Source: Dyadobacter chenhuakuii | GTDB taxonomy: Bacteria; Bacteroidota; Bacteroidia; Cytophagales; Spirosomataceae | Direction of reading: 5' to 3' | DNA length: 64,000 bases | Assembly (NCBI RefSeq): GCF_023821985.2 | Contig: NZ_CP098805.1 | Span: 5,199,001-5,263,000, forward strand | Part shown: positions 24,658 through 33,287 of the stretch, piece after piece | Numbering within the stretch: position 1 is the first letter of the stretch | How the letters are laid out: each line of letters begins with the position of its first letter | Position numbers and translations under genes: made by a program | The notes under the pieces: model-generated | The model's input: only the letters and a program-made list of their open reading frames with translations | What the model was told of the DNA's origin: nothing | The model's database searches: none

Positions 24658-26049
24658 ATGAAAATAGAACAGATATATACCGGATGCCTGGCTCAGGGCG
24701 CTTATTTTATTGTTTCAAACGGCGAAGCGGCGGTTATTGACCCTTTGCGCGAAGTGGAGCCTTACATTCAAAAGGCCAATAAAATCGGTGCGAAAATCAA
24801 GTATGTATTTGAGACGCATTTTCATGCCGATTTCGTTTCGGGACATCTGGATTTGGCTGAAAAGACGGGAGCGGAAATCGTTTACGGACCGAATGCAAAT
24901 CCTGCATTTAAGGCACACATCGCCGCTGATAATGAAGAGTTTAAATTAGGTGACATTACTATCAAGGCATTGCATACGCCGGGTCACACGCTGGAATCGA
25001 CGAGTTATCTGCTGTTCGATGAAAATCAAAAGCCAACTGCGCTTTTTAGTGGCGATACATTGTTTATCGGCGATGTCGGACGTCCGGATCTTGTACAAAA
25101 AGGTGACCTGAATATGGACGACCTTGCAGGAATGCTGTTTGAAAGTCTGCGAACGAAGATCATGACATTGCCTGATGATATCATCGTTTATCCCGCACAT
25201 GGAGCAGGTTCCGCTTGTGGAAAGAATATGAGCAAGGAAACTTCCGACACGTTAGGCAACCAAAAGCGGTTCAATTATGCATTAAGGGCGGACATGACCA
25301 AAGAGGAGTTCGTCGCAGAAGTGACCGCAGGTTTGCCCGAACCTCCGAAGTATTTCCCTGAGAATGTAAAAATGAACCGGGACGGCTACGAAAGCATTGA
25401 CGACGTGCTCGAACGCGGCGATCAGGCATTATCTGCGGAAGCGTTTGAAGCTAAGGCTAATAACACGGGTGCGCTCATTCTGGATACGCGGAAGCCGGAG
25501 GATTTCTCCAAAGGATTTATTCCAAATTCTATCAACATTGGTATTCAGGGCGGTTTTGCTCCGTGGGTAGGCGCATTAATTCCGGATTTGAAGCAAATTC
25601 TATTGATCGTAACGGAGCCGGGAATGGAAGAGGAAGTGGTAACACGCCTGGCAAGAGTTGGTTATGATCATACCATCGGTTTTTTAAATGGTGGTTTTGA
25701 GACCTGGGTCCAGGCTGGAAAAGAGGTTGATTCTGTTGAAAATGTTTCTGCTGATGCTTTCCAAAAGGTTTATCATGATGAAAGTCCCGAAGTGATCGAT
25801 GTGCGAAAGCCAGCTGAATTCGAAGCCGGGCACATAGACGGGGCCAAAAATCTGCCGTTAGACTACATTAACGACCTCATGGCCGAATTTCCCAAAAACA
25901 ACACGCTTTACATACATTGCGCAGGAGGTTACCGCTCCATGATAGCCGCCTCCATCCTAAAATCACGCGGCATCGATCACGTCATCAACATCGAAGGAGG
26001 CTTCGGCGCAGTAGAAAAGACAAACGTGCCGGTTTTGCAAGGGGTTTAA
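24658..26049 (+). CDS. MBL-fold hydrolase with two rhodanese domains (persulfide dioxygenase-like)
   Basis: 463 residues. The N-terminal metallo-beta-lactamase fold has THFHADFVSGH, HTPGHT, FSGDTLFIGDVGRPD and YPAHGAGSACG; these His and Asp residues match the single-iron site of ETHE1/Blh persulfide dioxygenases. Two rhodanese domains follow. The first (LILDTRKPEDF, QGGFAPWVGA) lacks a Cys. The second (VIDVRKPAEFEAGHI) has the active loop HCAGGYRS with Cys. The protein probably oxidises glutathione or other low-molecular-weight persulfides and moves sulfane sulfur in sulfide detoxification. No sulfide:quinone reductase lies nearby. The start at 24658 gives the family opening MKIEQIYTGCLAQGAYFI. 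Confidence 0.88.
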   Translation: MKIEQIYTGCLAQGAYFIVSNGEAAVIDPLREVEPYIQKANKIGAKIKYVFETHFHADFVSGHLDLAEKTGAEIVYGPNANPAFKAHIAADNEEFKLGDITIKALHTPGHTLESTSYLLFDENQKPTALFSGDTLFIGDVGRPDLVQKGDLNMDDLAGMLFESLRTKIMTLPDDIIVYPAHGAGSACGKNMSKETSDTLGNQKRFNYALRADMTKEEFVAEVTAGLPEPPKYFPENVKMNRDGYESIDDVLERGDQALSAEAFEAKANNTGALILDTRKPEDFSKGFIPNSINIGIQGGFAPWVGALIPDLKQILLIVTEPGMEEEVVTRLARVGYDHTIGFLNGGFETWVQAGKEVDSVENVSADAFQKVYHDESPEVIDVRKPAEFEAGHIDGAKNLPLDYINDLMAEFPKNNTLYIHCAGGYRSMIAASILKSRGIDHVINIEGGFGAVEKTNVPVLQGV

Positions 26050-26096
26050 ATTTTTGATGCTGGTTATTTGTATATTATGGTCAAAAATGATGCACT

Positions 26097-26306
26097 ATGG
26101 AAACAATGATCGTTGAGTTGACGCACAAGCGGGCTTTGCAGTTGCTGAGGGATCTGGAAGCAATGGAAATCATTAAGTTGCACGATAATACCGACGTCCC
26201 AAAGCCTAAATTATCTGAAAAATACAAGGGCATTCTTTCCAAAGAAGAAAGCCAGGACCTTACCCGCCATATCAGTCAAATGCGTAATGAATGGAGCAAT
26301 ATTTAA
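26097..26306 (+). CDS. Antitoxin of a VapBC-like pair
   Basis: A 69-residue protein just ahead of a PIN-domain gene and overlapping it by 16 nt, the standard antitoxin-toxin layout. METMIVELTHKRALQLLRDL suggests an N-terminal strand-helix for dimerisation or DNA binding. The charged tail (KYKGILSKEESQDLTRHI) would wrap the toxin. No classical AbrB or RHH signature is certain, so the antitoxin type is unassigned. An in-frame ATG three codons later is a possible alternative start. Such antitoxins usually repress their own operon. Confidence 0.75.
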   Translation: METMIVELTHKRALQLLRDLEAMEIIKLHDNTDVPKPKLSEKYKGILSKEESQDLTRHISQMRNEWSNI

Positions 26307-26668
26307 TTGATACGAACGCAGTCTCACACTATTTATCAGCGATGCTGACGCAACCGGGCATCGATTTCATGGATGACGTCATCAATGCGACTCCCAACTT
26401 GTCGGTAATAAGTCAAATCGAACTCCTTTCTTGGAAAACATTGAAAAGCAGTCAGATTAGTGATTTTATAAATGACAGTTTAATTTTCAACATTACTCCC
26501 GAAGTTGTAGCAATCTGCGTAAGTATTCGCAAAAGCAGGAAAATCAAAACTCCTGATGCAATTATTGCAGCGACTGCAATTGCCAATAACCTAACACTCG
26601 TTACCGATAACGAGAAGGACTTTGAGCATATAACAAAGTTGAAAGTAATTAATCCGAAAAAGCTTTAA
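26291..26668 (+). CDS. PIN-domain toxin (VapC-like ribonuclease)
   Basis: 125 residues of PIN fold. The acidic metal-binding residues are visible: Asp in YLIDTNAVSHYL (residue 7), Glu in ISQIELLSW, Asp in KTPDAIIAATAIA and Asp in LVTDNEKDFEH. VapC toxins cut tRNA or rRNA when the antitoxin is degraded. All four acidic positions are intact, so the toxin is probably active. The target RNA is unknown. It overlaps the antitoxin gene and ends 30 nt before a convergent methyltransferase gene. Confidence 0.87.
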   Translation: MEQYLIDTNAVSHYLSAMLTQPGIDFMDDVINATPNLSVISQIELLSWKTLKSSQISDFINDSLIFNITPEVVAICVSIRKSRKIKTPDAIIAATAIANNLTLVTDNEKDFEHITKLKVINPKKL

Positions 26669-26698
26669 TCGCTCAGCTTTGTCCTAAGCGAATTCCCC

Positions 26699-27442
26699 TC
26701 AAAGCTTCCTGGCAACCAGATAGAGCTGTTCGTCGCCTAATGTGAATGGATCGGCTTCCAGGTTTCCGAATGTTCCTACGACTTGTAAACCGGCGGTTTC
26801 GAACATGTAGATGATTTCTGACAGGGTGAAAATGTGTTGACGGACTGTGTGCGTTATTTTTTCGGAACCGGAGATAAATGTTTGCTCGGCGGCGATGTAA
26901 CCTTCTTCGGGCCGGTAATCGTTTTCGGCCAGATAGATAATGTCTTCTTTCACGGGCATCCAGTTACGCGTCTGGAAGTTGGGCAGAATGCTTTCTGCGA
27001 GATTTTCGGTGTGAATGGCAATGTGGCCGCCGGATATGACAGCATTTGCCATTTTCGAAATAAATTGCTGCATTTCAGCCCTTGGGAAGAAACTGAAACT
27101 ATTTCCAATGCAATAAGCTGCATCAAATGCATTTGCCTCAATATCACATTGCAGCACATCGTCACAAATAACCGTCAAAGGCAGTTTTTGCTTTTTGGCC
27201 ACGGCCTTCAATTCATCGCAATATTCACTGGAAATGTCAACGCACGTCATTGCGCAACCTTCCTCAGCCAAGGGAACAGCATGACGTCCGTAACCCGCTA
27301 GCATGTCCAGAACCTTGCTTCCTTTCGTTATTTCAAGCACATCCCGCAAAAAATCGACTTCATAATCGGTGTATTCTTCATCCTGATGCAGTTTCCAGGC
27401 GCGTTGCGGAAGTCCTTTGAAATAATTGTGATACCAAGCCAC
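26699..27442 (-). CDS. Class I SAM-dependent methyltransferase
   Basis: 247 residues. SAM-binding motif I is KVLDMLAGYGRHAVPLAEEG, motif II acidic residues are in TCVDISSEYCDEL, then VICDDVLQCDIE and AFDAAYCIGNSFSFF. The N-terminal part (AWYHNYFKGLPQRAWKLHQD) and the C-terminal substrate cap do not point to a known target. It may methylate a small molecule. It lies downstream of the metal cluster on the same strand but behind a hairpin, so it is probably a separate transcript. Confidence 0.85.
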   Translation of the reverse strand: MAWYHNYFKGLPQRAWKLHQDEEYTDYEVDFLRDVLEITKGSKVLDMLAGYGRHAVPLAEEGCAMTCVDISSEYCDELKAVAKKQKLPLTVICDDVLQCDIEANAFDAAYCIGNSFSFFPRAEMQQFISKMANAVISGGHIAIHTENLAESILPNFQTRNWMPVKEDIIYLAENDYRPEEGYIAAEQTFISGSEKITHTVRQHIFTLSEIIYMFETAGLQVVGTFGNLEADPFTLGDEQLYLVARKL

Positions 27443-27477
27443 GGGAGCGTTCTTTAATTTTGAAGCGCAAAACTACG

Positions 27478-27506
27478 AAAAGCTGCCAGGATGACTGACA
27501 GCTTTC
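27478..27506 (-). terminator. Hairpin after the metal-handling cluster
   Basis: On the minus strand AAAGCTG-T-CAG pairs with CTG-G-CAGCTTT around a 5-nt loop (one internal mismatch), with a short T run. It lies just after the last gene of the cluster (ending at 27530). Confidence 0.5.
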
Positions 27507-27529
27507 TAAAATATAGATAGCGCGGAACA

Positions 27530-28966
27530 TTACATACGCATGAGGCCTGGCGTTATACGCAGGTAAACTTGTCCGGACAGCGGCGTGTTGCCGTAAACGG
27601 ATTTCAGCGAATTTTCAATGGAGTAAATTCCCATTTGTGCTCCTGCTTGTAAAATGGTATTTTGGAAGGAAGCAATCTGGCGGTTAATTCCAAGTGAAAA
27701 CAGGGAAACTGGAAATTTCTCTTTTCCAATGTCATCATATCTGGTGATCCCCAGTTCACTAATGTTCTTCTCAACCCGTTCATAACGACTATAAACAGCC
27801 CATTTGTCCAGTTGCAGATTCGATTCCAGCAAAATAGCATGCTCCTTATGATGACCGCCAGCTTCATTCAACCCCCAAACCGCGGAAGTAGAAATCCATC
27901 TGTTTTTTCCACTCAAATTAGTCGAATGCTGCACCGAAGCCGTTGTCCGGTCCACGTTTTCACCGCCGTGCAATGGTTCAGGATTTTTGATAAAACCCCT
28001 GCTCACCTGCATGGCCCAGTTTGCGGAAGGATTAAACATTAACCGGTAACTGTACGAATCAAAACGTGGCTTATCGAAGTCAAACCGGTTCTCATTCGGC
28101 TCACGACCGGTGAAGGACGAGCCTTCCAGCTTGAATTTCCAGAGCCGGATTCCTGCCGTTACAACTCCAAATGTAATGTGCGTTGCATCCTGCCAGTGGT
28201 GCCCCAAAACGGCATCAGGATTATTGAAAGCCGACATTCTGTGCATAAATGCGGTTGGCCCCAATGCTGGTTCGCCCGGATAGCCCGCGTAAAGCGTCAG
28301 GTCAATGTTTTCATTCAGCCTTTGCGTGTAAGCAACGGAAAGTTCGGAAATAAGGTCGTGCGGATGTTGCTTGTCGATCAGCGGCTCGCCTTTCCAGGTC
28401 TCACCGGATTGAAACAAAAGCGGATAACCAGCAGCTCCGTCAAACAACCTGTCCAGTGACACCATCGCGCGGATATTTAGCAGGCCATTCTTGCCAACCT
28501 GCCGTTGCGCCATGCCCATGAACCAGTTTGGCACGCTAACCTTCGATTTTGACCCTTTCAAGCCATCATTATTGAAATTCTGAGCCGTGTAGCGGAGAAA
28601 GACACTTCCATGCAACATGTAATTCCACTTATCCGAGTGCTTCATATAAGCGTACATCGGGGTTGCATCGGGTTGCCAGCCTGTTCCCGAGCCATTCCGC
28701 GTCATAGGAAGACTGAGTGAAAAACTGTGCGTCATATGCCCGGAGTTATGCTGCATATCGCCATGATCCATTTTGCTGTGATCCATCTTACTGTGATCCA
28801 CAGTGTCGTGCTTCATGGTTTTGCGATCCATGCCCTTCATATCATGCCCGGCATGCTGCGCCGAATCTTTTTTGGGCTCCTGATGATGCTCGTGCTGCGC
28901 GAGCACAGGGAAGGCGGTGCCCATTATGCCGGCTATTGCCAGCATTTTCAATTTGTTATTGCTCAT
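27530..28966 (-). CDS. Outer-membrane protein with His/Met-rich metal-binding N-terminus
   Basis: 478 residues from the ATG at 28966; the open frame extends into the previous gene but only this start gives a signal peptide (MLAIAGIMGTAFPVLAQ). The mature N-terminus is a metal-binding low-complexity segment with repeated HSKMDHSKMDHGDM and many HxxM/HxxH spacings, typical of copper-binding proteins. The rest looks like an outer-membrane barrel (alternating aromatic strands such as YMLHGSVFLRYTAQNF). It is the last gene of the cluster. A role as a copper-binding porin or resistance protein is inferred from composition and neighbours. Confidence 0.75.
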   Translation of the reverse strand: MSNNKLKMLAIAGIMGTAFPVLAQHEHHQEPKKDSAQHAGHDMKGMDRKTMKHDTVDHSKMDHSKMDHGDMQHNSGHMTHSFSLSLPMTRNGSGTGWQPDATPMYAYMKHSDKWNYMLHGSVFLRYTAQNFNNDGLKGSKSKVSVPNWFMGMAQRQVGKNGLLNIRAMVSLDRLFDGAAGYPLLFQSGETWKGEPLIDKQHPHDLISELSVAYTQRLNENIDLTLYAGYPGEPALGPTAFMHRMSAFNNPDAVLGHHWQDATHITFGVVTAGIRLWKFKLEGSSFTGREPNENRFDFDKPRFDSYSYRLMFNPSANWAMQVSRGFIKNPEPLHGGENVDRTTASVQHSTNLSGKNRWISTSAVWGLNEAGGHHKEHAILLESNLQLDKWAVYSRYERVEKNISELGITRYDDIGKEKFPVSLFSLGINRQIASFQNTILQAGAQMGIYSIENSLKSVYGNTPLSGQVYLRITPGLMRM

Positions 28967-28982
28967 GACGAAGTGGTTTTGA

Positions 28983-29324
28983 TTAGTGTGCAGCAGCCGT
29001 TTTTCGGCAGCAGCTTGGCAGTTTATCGTGTGCTTTTTGGTTTGCAACCTGCGTATCGGCGTCATAACCCGTGTTGATAATGGTCGCTTTAATGGCTTCC
29101 GGGGTGGTTTTATTCGGGTTGTATTTCACCGTAACCACTTTGTCTTTCAGGTCCAGATTGGACTCTTTTACTCCTTTGGAAAGCCCCAGATTGCGCTCGA
29201 TGCGTTCTTTACACATTTCACAAATCGCAGAAGTCTTGATCTTGATCTGCTTATCGCCGTCGGCCTGAGCCAATGTTATATTGGCAAAAAGTGCTATTAA
29301 TAAGGATAGAATGGTAGTTTTCAT
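28983..29324 (-). CDS. Exported heavy-metal-associated (HMA) domain protein
   Basis: 113 residues from the ATG at 29324 (MKTTILSLLIALFANITLAQ, signal peptide). The HMA fold follows: IKIKTSAICEMCKERIERNL contains the metal-binding pair in the CxxC form (C-E-M-C), and VTVKYNPNKTTPEAIKATII is the matching strand-helix. A C-terminal tail has two adjacent Cys (SCCRKTAAAH), which could add a third or fourth ligand. It is probably a periplasmic copper chaperone. It starts 21 nt after the HMBD lipoprotein gene and ends 17 nt before the outer-membrane gene. Confidence 0.85.
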   Translation of the reverse strand: MKTTILSLLIALFANITLAQADGDKQIKIKTSAICEMCKERIERNLGLSKGVKESNLDLKDKVVTVKYNPNKTTPEAIKATIINTGYDADTQVANQKAHDKLPSCCRKTAAAH

Positions 29325-29344
29325 GATTTTGAATGTTTTAGTGA

Positions 29345-29581
29345 TCAATGATTGTGTTCAGTAGAATCTGTTTCTGCCATCGCTACTTCTTGTAAATCCA
29401 TTTTGCAAACCGGACATTTTCCAGCTTCCGCGTAGGTTTTTTCTCCCTCGCATTGCATAGGGCATGCGTATTTTTTCTCAGCTGTGGCCATTGACTCAGT
29501 TTCCGCTTTCCCGGTCTGTTCGTTGTTTGCTCCGCAAGCGGCAAAAAGGAATAATAGCGAGGCAAAAAGGATATTTTTCAT
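29345..29581 (-). CDS. Lipoprotein with heavy-metal-binding (HMBD) domain
   Basis: 78 residues from the ATG at 29581; an alternative ATG lies two codons upstream. The lipobox is FLFAACGAN. The metal domain is YACPMQCEGEKTYAEAGKCP followed by VCKMDL. The CPM...CPVCKM pattern is that of the short domains found in CusB-type efflux adaptors and copper ATPases, where Cys and Met hold Cu(I). The tail ends in His-rich EHNH. It probably buffers copper at the envelope. It lies between the AraC-type regulator and the HMA protein. Confidence 0.85.
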   Translation of the reverse strand: MKNILFASLLFLFAACGANNEQTGKAETESMATAEKKYACPMQCEGEKTYAEAGKCPVCKMDLQEVAMAETDSTEHNH

Positions 29582-29610
29582 GATCATTGAAGGTTTATTT
29601 AATGTTTGTT

Positions 29611-30180
29611 CTAATGTCCTACTTTGTCCAGCGTGATTCTCCCCAAAGTGCTTTTCTTGAACGCTCCGGGCGTCATCCCGGTCACCTTTTTGAACTGATT
29701 ACTTAAATGCGCCGGGCTGCTATATGACAGTCGCCACGCCATTTCGCTCAATGTCAGCTCATTATAAGAAAGCCATTCTTTCACTTTTTCCGTTTTCTGG
29801 GCGATAATGTATTGTTCAATGGTCTGCCCGGTTTCGGAGGAAAAAAGGTTGCTCAGATAAGAATATTCATAACCGATTTTTTCAGACAAATAATCCGAAA
29901 AGTTCTGCTGCTCAGGTTTATGGCCTTTTAAATACTGCACTTCCTCAATGATCAGGGTCTTAATGTGCTCCACAATGGCCAGCCTGCGGTCGTCGAGTAA
30001 TTCAAATCCGCTCGCTTCTAATGTGGATTTTACCTTAGTAAGCAGTTGATTATCAATGTCCGTGGCGGTTTCAACTTCGCCCAGCTCAACGGATTGCAAT
30101 GCAATGCCCAGATTTTCCAGATCTTCCCGGACTACCCGTTTGCAACGATCACAAACCATGTTTTTTATATGCAGTTTCAT
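29611..30180 (-). CDS. AraC-family regulator with N-terminal HMA-like metal sensor
   Basis: 189 residues. The N-terminus (MKLHIKNMVCDRCKRVVRED) has a CxxC in HMA-like sequence. The C-terminus is an AraC double helix-turn-helix: LTLSEMAWRLSYSSPAHLSN plus QFKKVTGMTPGAFKK is the conserved second HTH and signature. The linker LSEKIGYEYSYLSNLFSSET is the first HTH. A domain that binds Cu(I) or a similar ion fused to a DNA-binding domain suggests a direct metal-responsive activator of this cluster. It lies between the TonB receptor (11-nt gap) and the HMBD lipoprotein. Confidence 0.85.
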   Translation of the reverse strand: MKLHIKNMVCDRCKRVVREDLENLGIALQSVELGEVETATDIDNQLLTKVKSTLEASGFELLDDRRLAIVEHIKTLIIEEVQYLKGHKPEQQNFSDYLSEKIGYEYSYLSNLFSSETGQTIEQYIIAQKTEKVKEWLSYNELTLSEMAWRLSYSSPAHLSNQFKKVTGMTPGAFKKSTLGRITLDKVGH

Positions 30181-30191
30181 AACGCGCTCAA

Positions 30192-32417
30192 TTATCTCAC
30201 TATTTTATAACGTATTCCCGCATAAATCATTCGTCCTACCACAGGCCCCCAGGCCATTCCCGCGTCAAAATTCTGTCCGAAGGGATCATTAGCGCCCATA
30301 ATCGGGTTTTTCTGACGGAAATTGGCCAGGTTTTCTCCGCCAAGGTAAATGTCCCATTTGGGAAATGTACGCGTAACCTGTGCATTGAAGTTGTAAAATG
30401 ACGGCGACATTGTCGATGTCAGGTTGTCGGGAACGTGGTGCTCGTCAACGTGGCCCATGTACGGGATCCGCCGTTTTCCATTCCATTGCATAGTTGCATC
30501 AAACTTCCATTTGTCATAAGGCAGCGCATATCCGGCATTGAAAAGCACCCGATCGCGGCTTACCATCATTCTCGGCAGCAACACATTTTCGTCGTATACA
30601 TTCCGAATGGTTTGTTTTACATCAAAAAGCCGGTAAGCAAGCTTGAATTCAAGGCGTTTAATGGGTGTCAAGTTCGCCTCTGCCTGGAAACTATTGGCGT
30701 AAGCATCGCCTTCCAGATTATAAAACCGGATGTAACGCGGATCTTCCATATCGGCTACAAGCTGGTTTTCAAAGTTTGTCCTATAAAAATCCATGATAAA
30801 ATTCCCGCTCATATTACCCATCTTGAACTCCTGCGTAACACTTGCTCCGTAATTCCAGGAAACTTCGGGACGAATGCTTTCGCGGAACTGTACAGTGCGC
30901 GAACTCACCAGGTTGCCGTAATATTCTGCCAGCGGATTGGCAACCCTGAACCCTTTTCCTGCCGAGGCCCGAAGCGTGGTTTGGTCCGTCAGGTTGTATT
31001 TCAAATGCATGCGCGGCGTCCATTGCGTGCCGTAAAGGTTATGGAAATCAACTCGGCCGCCCGCAACGAGTACAAACTTATCCAGGTTATTGTAAGTATA
31101 CTCGAAAAACGCCCCTGGAACCGACTCGTTTCTGGCTAGCCGGATGTCCTTGTAAAGTTCGTTGTAGTTATCCAGCAGATAACTCAGACCGGTTTTATAA
31201 GAATGATTGGTGTTGCCAATGATCGATTGATAGATCAGATTTCCGTACAGCGTTTTTTGTGTTCCGTCATAATTATTCATTCCAAAAAATGACTTTGAAT
31301 CATGCAGAGAGGCATTCATGATGAAACCCAATCCTTTGTAAGGCTTATCGGGAAACAACCGTGCGATTTTGGAAAAGAACTCGTAACGGTTCACTTTGGC
31401 GCCAAAACCGTAAACATTACCGGAGCCTTTCATCTCTTTTTCAAAACCATTCTCACCACCCAAACGATCTTCAAGCAAAGCTTTTACACCGAACTGCGCC
31501 ATCACTCTTTCGCTCTGATATTTCCAGCGGTTTACCACATTATATTGTGTATAAAGCGGCATATCAAGGAATCCATCCTTATTATTATCCACCCGGTTGC
31601 GCAATGTGCTGGCGTGCGTCAGCAGTCCCGTGCTCCACTTTTCGTTTAGTTGTGTTGCCAGGTTCAGGTTCACTTCCGCGCGACCGAAGTTATTGATATA
31701 AGTGTTTAAATAAAGCTTTTCGCGGCTGTCCGGTTTCTGCATTTCAACATTGATCTGGCCCGTCATGGATTCATAACCATTCACAACAGAACCCGCGCCT
31801 TTACCCACATCAATTGACTGAATCCAGGTTCCCGGCACAAAATTGAGCCCGAAAGTGGAAGCCAGCCCACGGATAGAAGGAATGTTTTCAATGTTGGTCT
31901 GAATGTAAGTTCCGTTCAATCCCAGCATCTGGATTTGCTTGGAGCCGGTAACAGCGTCGGCATAAGAAACAGAAACCGAAGCATTGGTTTCAAAACTTTC
32001 GGACAAATTACAGCAGGCCGCTTTGGCCAGTGCACGGGTGGTAATAATCTCGGTCTGGTGCGGCGAAAGCCTGTCGATCGTTGACGTGTTGCCACGAACC
32101 ACAACCTCATTCAAGGTCTGGTCGTTTTGCAAAACCACCTGCAAATCGTTTTCTGCGCCTATTTTAACTGTATCATTCCGGAATCCAACGAAACTGATCA
32201 CCAGTAAGTTGGACTGCGCCGATCGCGGAATATTGAAATGGCCAATGGTGTCCGTAGCCGTGGCCTGGGTTGTTCCGGACCAGTAAACATTCGCTCCGGT
32301 AATAGGTTTGAGCGCTTTGCTACCGGGCACCTGCTCATTGACTGAGCCGGTTATACGTTGCGCGAATAGCGCGGAAGAAAGAAGAAAGAAGAATCCTCCC
32401 GTCAGATATTTAAGCAT
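30192..32417 (-). CDS. TonB-dependent receptor of the metal cluster
   Basis: 741 residues. A signal peptide (MLKYLTGGFFFLLSSALFAQ) is followed by a carboxypeptidase-regulatory-like domain (ITGSVNEQVPG...), then the plug and a 22-strand barrel ending near YAGIRYKIV. The plug contains KAACCNLSESFETNASV, with two adjacent Cys, seen in receptors of copper clusters in Bacteroidota. The protein should import a metal complex across the outer membrane using TonB energy. Copper is inferred from the neighbours. It is transcribed between the HYC_CC_PP-type gene and the AraC regulator. Confidence 0.88.
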   Translation of the reverse strand: MLKYLTGGFFFLLSSALFAQRITGSVNEQVPGSKALKPITGANVYWSGTTQATATDTIGHFNIPRSAQSNLLVISFVGFRNDTVKIGAENDLQVVLQNDQTLNEVVVRGNTSTIDRLSPHQTEIITTRALAKAACCNLSESFETNASVSVSYADAVTGSKQIQMLGLNGTYIQTNIENIPSIRGLASTFGLNFVPGTWIQSIDVGKGAGSVVNGYESMTGQINVEMQKPDSREKLYLNTYINNFGRAEVNLNLATQLNEKWSTGLLTHASTLRNRVDNNKDGFLDMPLYTQYNVVNRWKYQSERVMAQFGVKALLEDRLGGENGFEKEMKGSGNVYGFGAKVNRYEFFSKIARLFPDKPYKGLGFIMNASLHDSKSFFGMNNYDGTQKTLYGNLIYQSIIGNTNHSYKTGLSYLLDNYNELYKDIRLARNESVPGAFFEYTYNNLDKFVLVAGGRVDFHNLYGTQWTPRMHLKYNLTDQTTLRASAGKGFRVANPLAEYYGNLVSSRTVQFRESIRPEVSWNYGASVTQEFKMGNMSGNFIMDFYRTNFENQLVADMEDPRYIRFYNLEGDAYANSFQAEANLTPIKRLEFKLAYRLFDVKQTIRNVYDENVLLPRMMVSRDRVLFNAGYALPYDKWKFDATMQWNGKRRIPYMGHVDEHHVPDNLTSTMSPSFYNFNAQVTRTFPKWDIYLGGENLANFRQKNPIMGANDPFGQNFDAGMAWGPVVGRMIYAGIRYKIVR

Positions 32418-32504
32418 GGTTCATTTAATTCATTGAAACAAAAGAAAAGCGGTGCGGTCCTTCGCGAGGCGAATTTTGGCACGTAAACTATTGAAATCAA
32501 TGTA

Positions 32505-32969
32505 TCAAATCAGCAGGGACTGGATTGCATAGCGCATACTTTTCCCATGCAACCGGGAGGAGAAGGATATATCAGGAATGGGTGGCGCATTGTCGCCTGT
32601 TTCCTGTTCAATGATGGATAAAAAGCCGGTTTGTACTAGAAATAACGGCTCTCCGTTCCAGGATTTCAGCAATTTCGCCAGCTCGTGAGTTGTGGAAGTG
32701 GTGACTTGCAGCTTTTCGAACTTCTGGCTTTCCTTACAGCAATCGGTTTTTTTGAAAAATATTCCTTTTGCTTCTTTTAATTTTTTGCTTTTGGCGCAGC
32801 AGGAAGAGCCGGCCATACTCACGGAAGAATCCGTGTTGAGCTCCTTCACAACCTGCACCGACTTGCCCCGGACCAAGCACTGATGCTCGATAAAGGCAAA
32901 TCCCGTACTGCTCATCAGGACCAGGAAGGCCATGAAAACAGTGATCGATCGGTGTAAGTTGCTTTTCAT
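32505..32969 (-). CDS. Small Cys-rich exported protein (HYC_CC_PP-like)
   Basis: 154 residues from the ATG at 32969. A signal-like segment (SITVFMAFLVLMSSTGFAF) is followed by IEHQCLVRGKSV, SSCCAKSK and KTDCCKES, and near the end by NAPPIPDISF. The series H-x-C, CC, CC, PP is the pattern of the small Bacteroidota HYC_CC_PP family found beside copper genes. The Cys pairs are probable Cu(I) ligands. The function is unknown. It starts 21 nt after the HMA chaperone gene and precedes the TonB receptor, so it likely belongs to the same transcript. Confidence 0.75.
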   Translation of the reverse strand: MKSNLHRSITVFMAFLVLMSSTGFAFIEHQCLVRGKSVQVVKELNTDSSVSMAGSSCCAKSKKLKEAKGIFFKKTDCCKESQKFEKLQVTTSTTHELAKLLKSWNGEPLFLVQTGFLSIIEQETGDNAPPIPDISFSSRLHGKSMRYAIQSLLI

Positions 32970-32990
32970 ATAACTCAAAGATATTAATTA

Positions 32991-33203
32991 TCAGGCTATT
33001 TCTTCTGCATTATAACCCGCCTTTTTCATGAGTTCGGCGATTTCCTGGGGAGATTTGCTGGTTTCAACCTTCAAAATCCGCTCGGGACTTTGTAAATCCA
33101 CATTCCAGTTTTCAACCGCGTTATCCTCATTCAAAAAAGGCGTAACCGTCGCCACGCAAGCCCCGCATTTTATATTAGTCTTAAATTTCAGCGTCTCCAT
33201 CAT
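32991..33203 (-). CDS. Heavy-metal-associated (HMA) chaperone
   Basis: About 70 residues from the ATG at 33203; a second ATG at 33200 and a TTG at 33206 are in frame. TNIKCGACVATVTPFLNED carries the CxxC (C-G-A-C) of CopZ/Atx1-like chaperones, and the fold continues as VENWNVDL...ILKVETSKSPQEIAELM. There is no signal peptide, so it is cytoplasmic and would hand Cu(I) to a pump or sensor. It is the first gene of the minus-strand cluster; no P-type copper ATPase lies in the window. Confidence 0.88.
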   Translation of the reverse strand: MMETLKFKTNIKCGACVATVTPFLNEDNAVENWNVDLQSPERILKVETSKSPQEIAELMKKAGYNAEEIA

Positions 33204-33287
33204 CAATCAATTCAGTGTTTTTCAAATTTTGTCCTGCAAATATCGCCCCAACCCGCTCCGAAGTTGTTACAGAATTACAAAAATGAA

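Noticed and set aside
26834..27301. 155-residue plus-strand frame
   Set aside because: It is antisense to the methyltransferase gene, whose SAM motifs are clear on the other strand.
30435..31139. 234-residue plus-strand frame
   Set aside because: It lies fully antisense to the TonB receptor gene and shows no family motif; it is a shadow of barrel codons.
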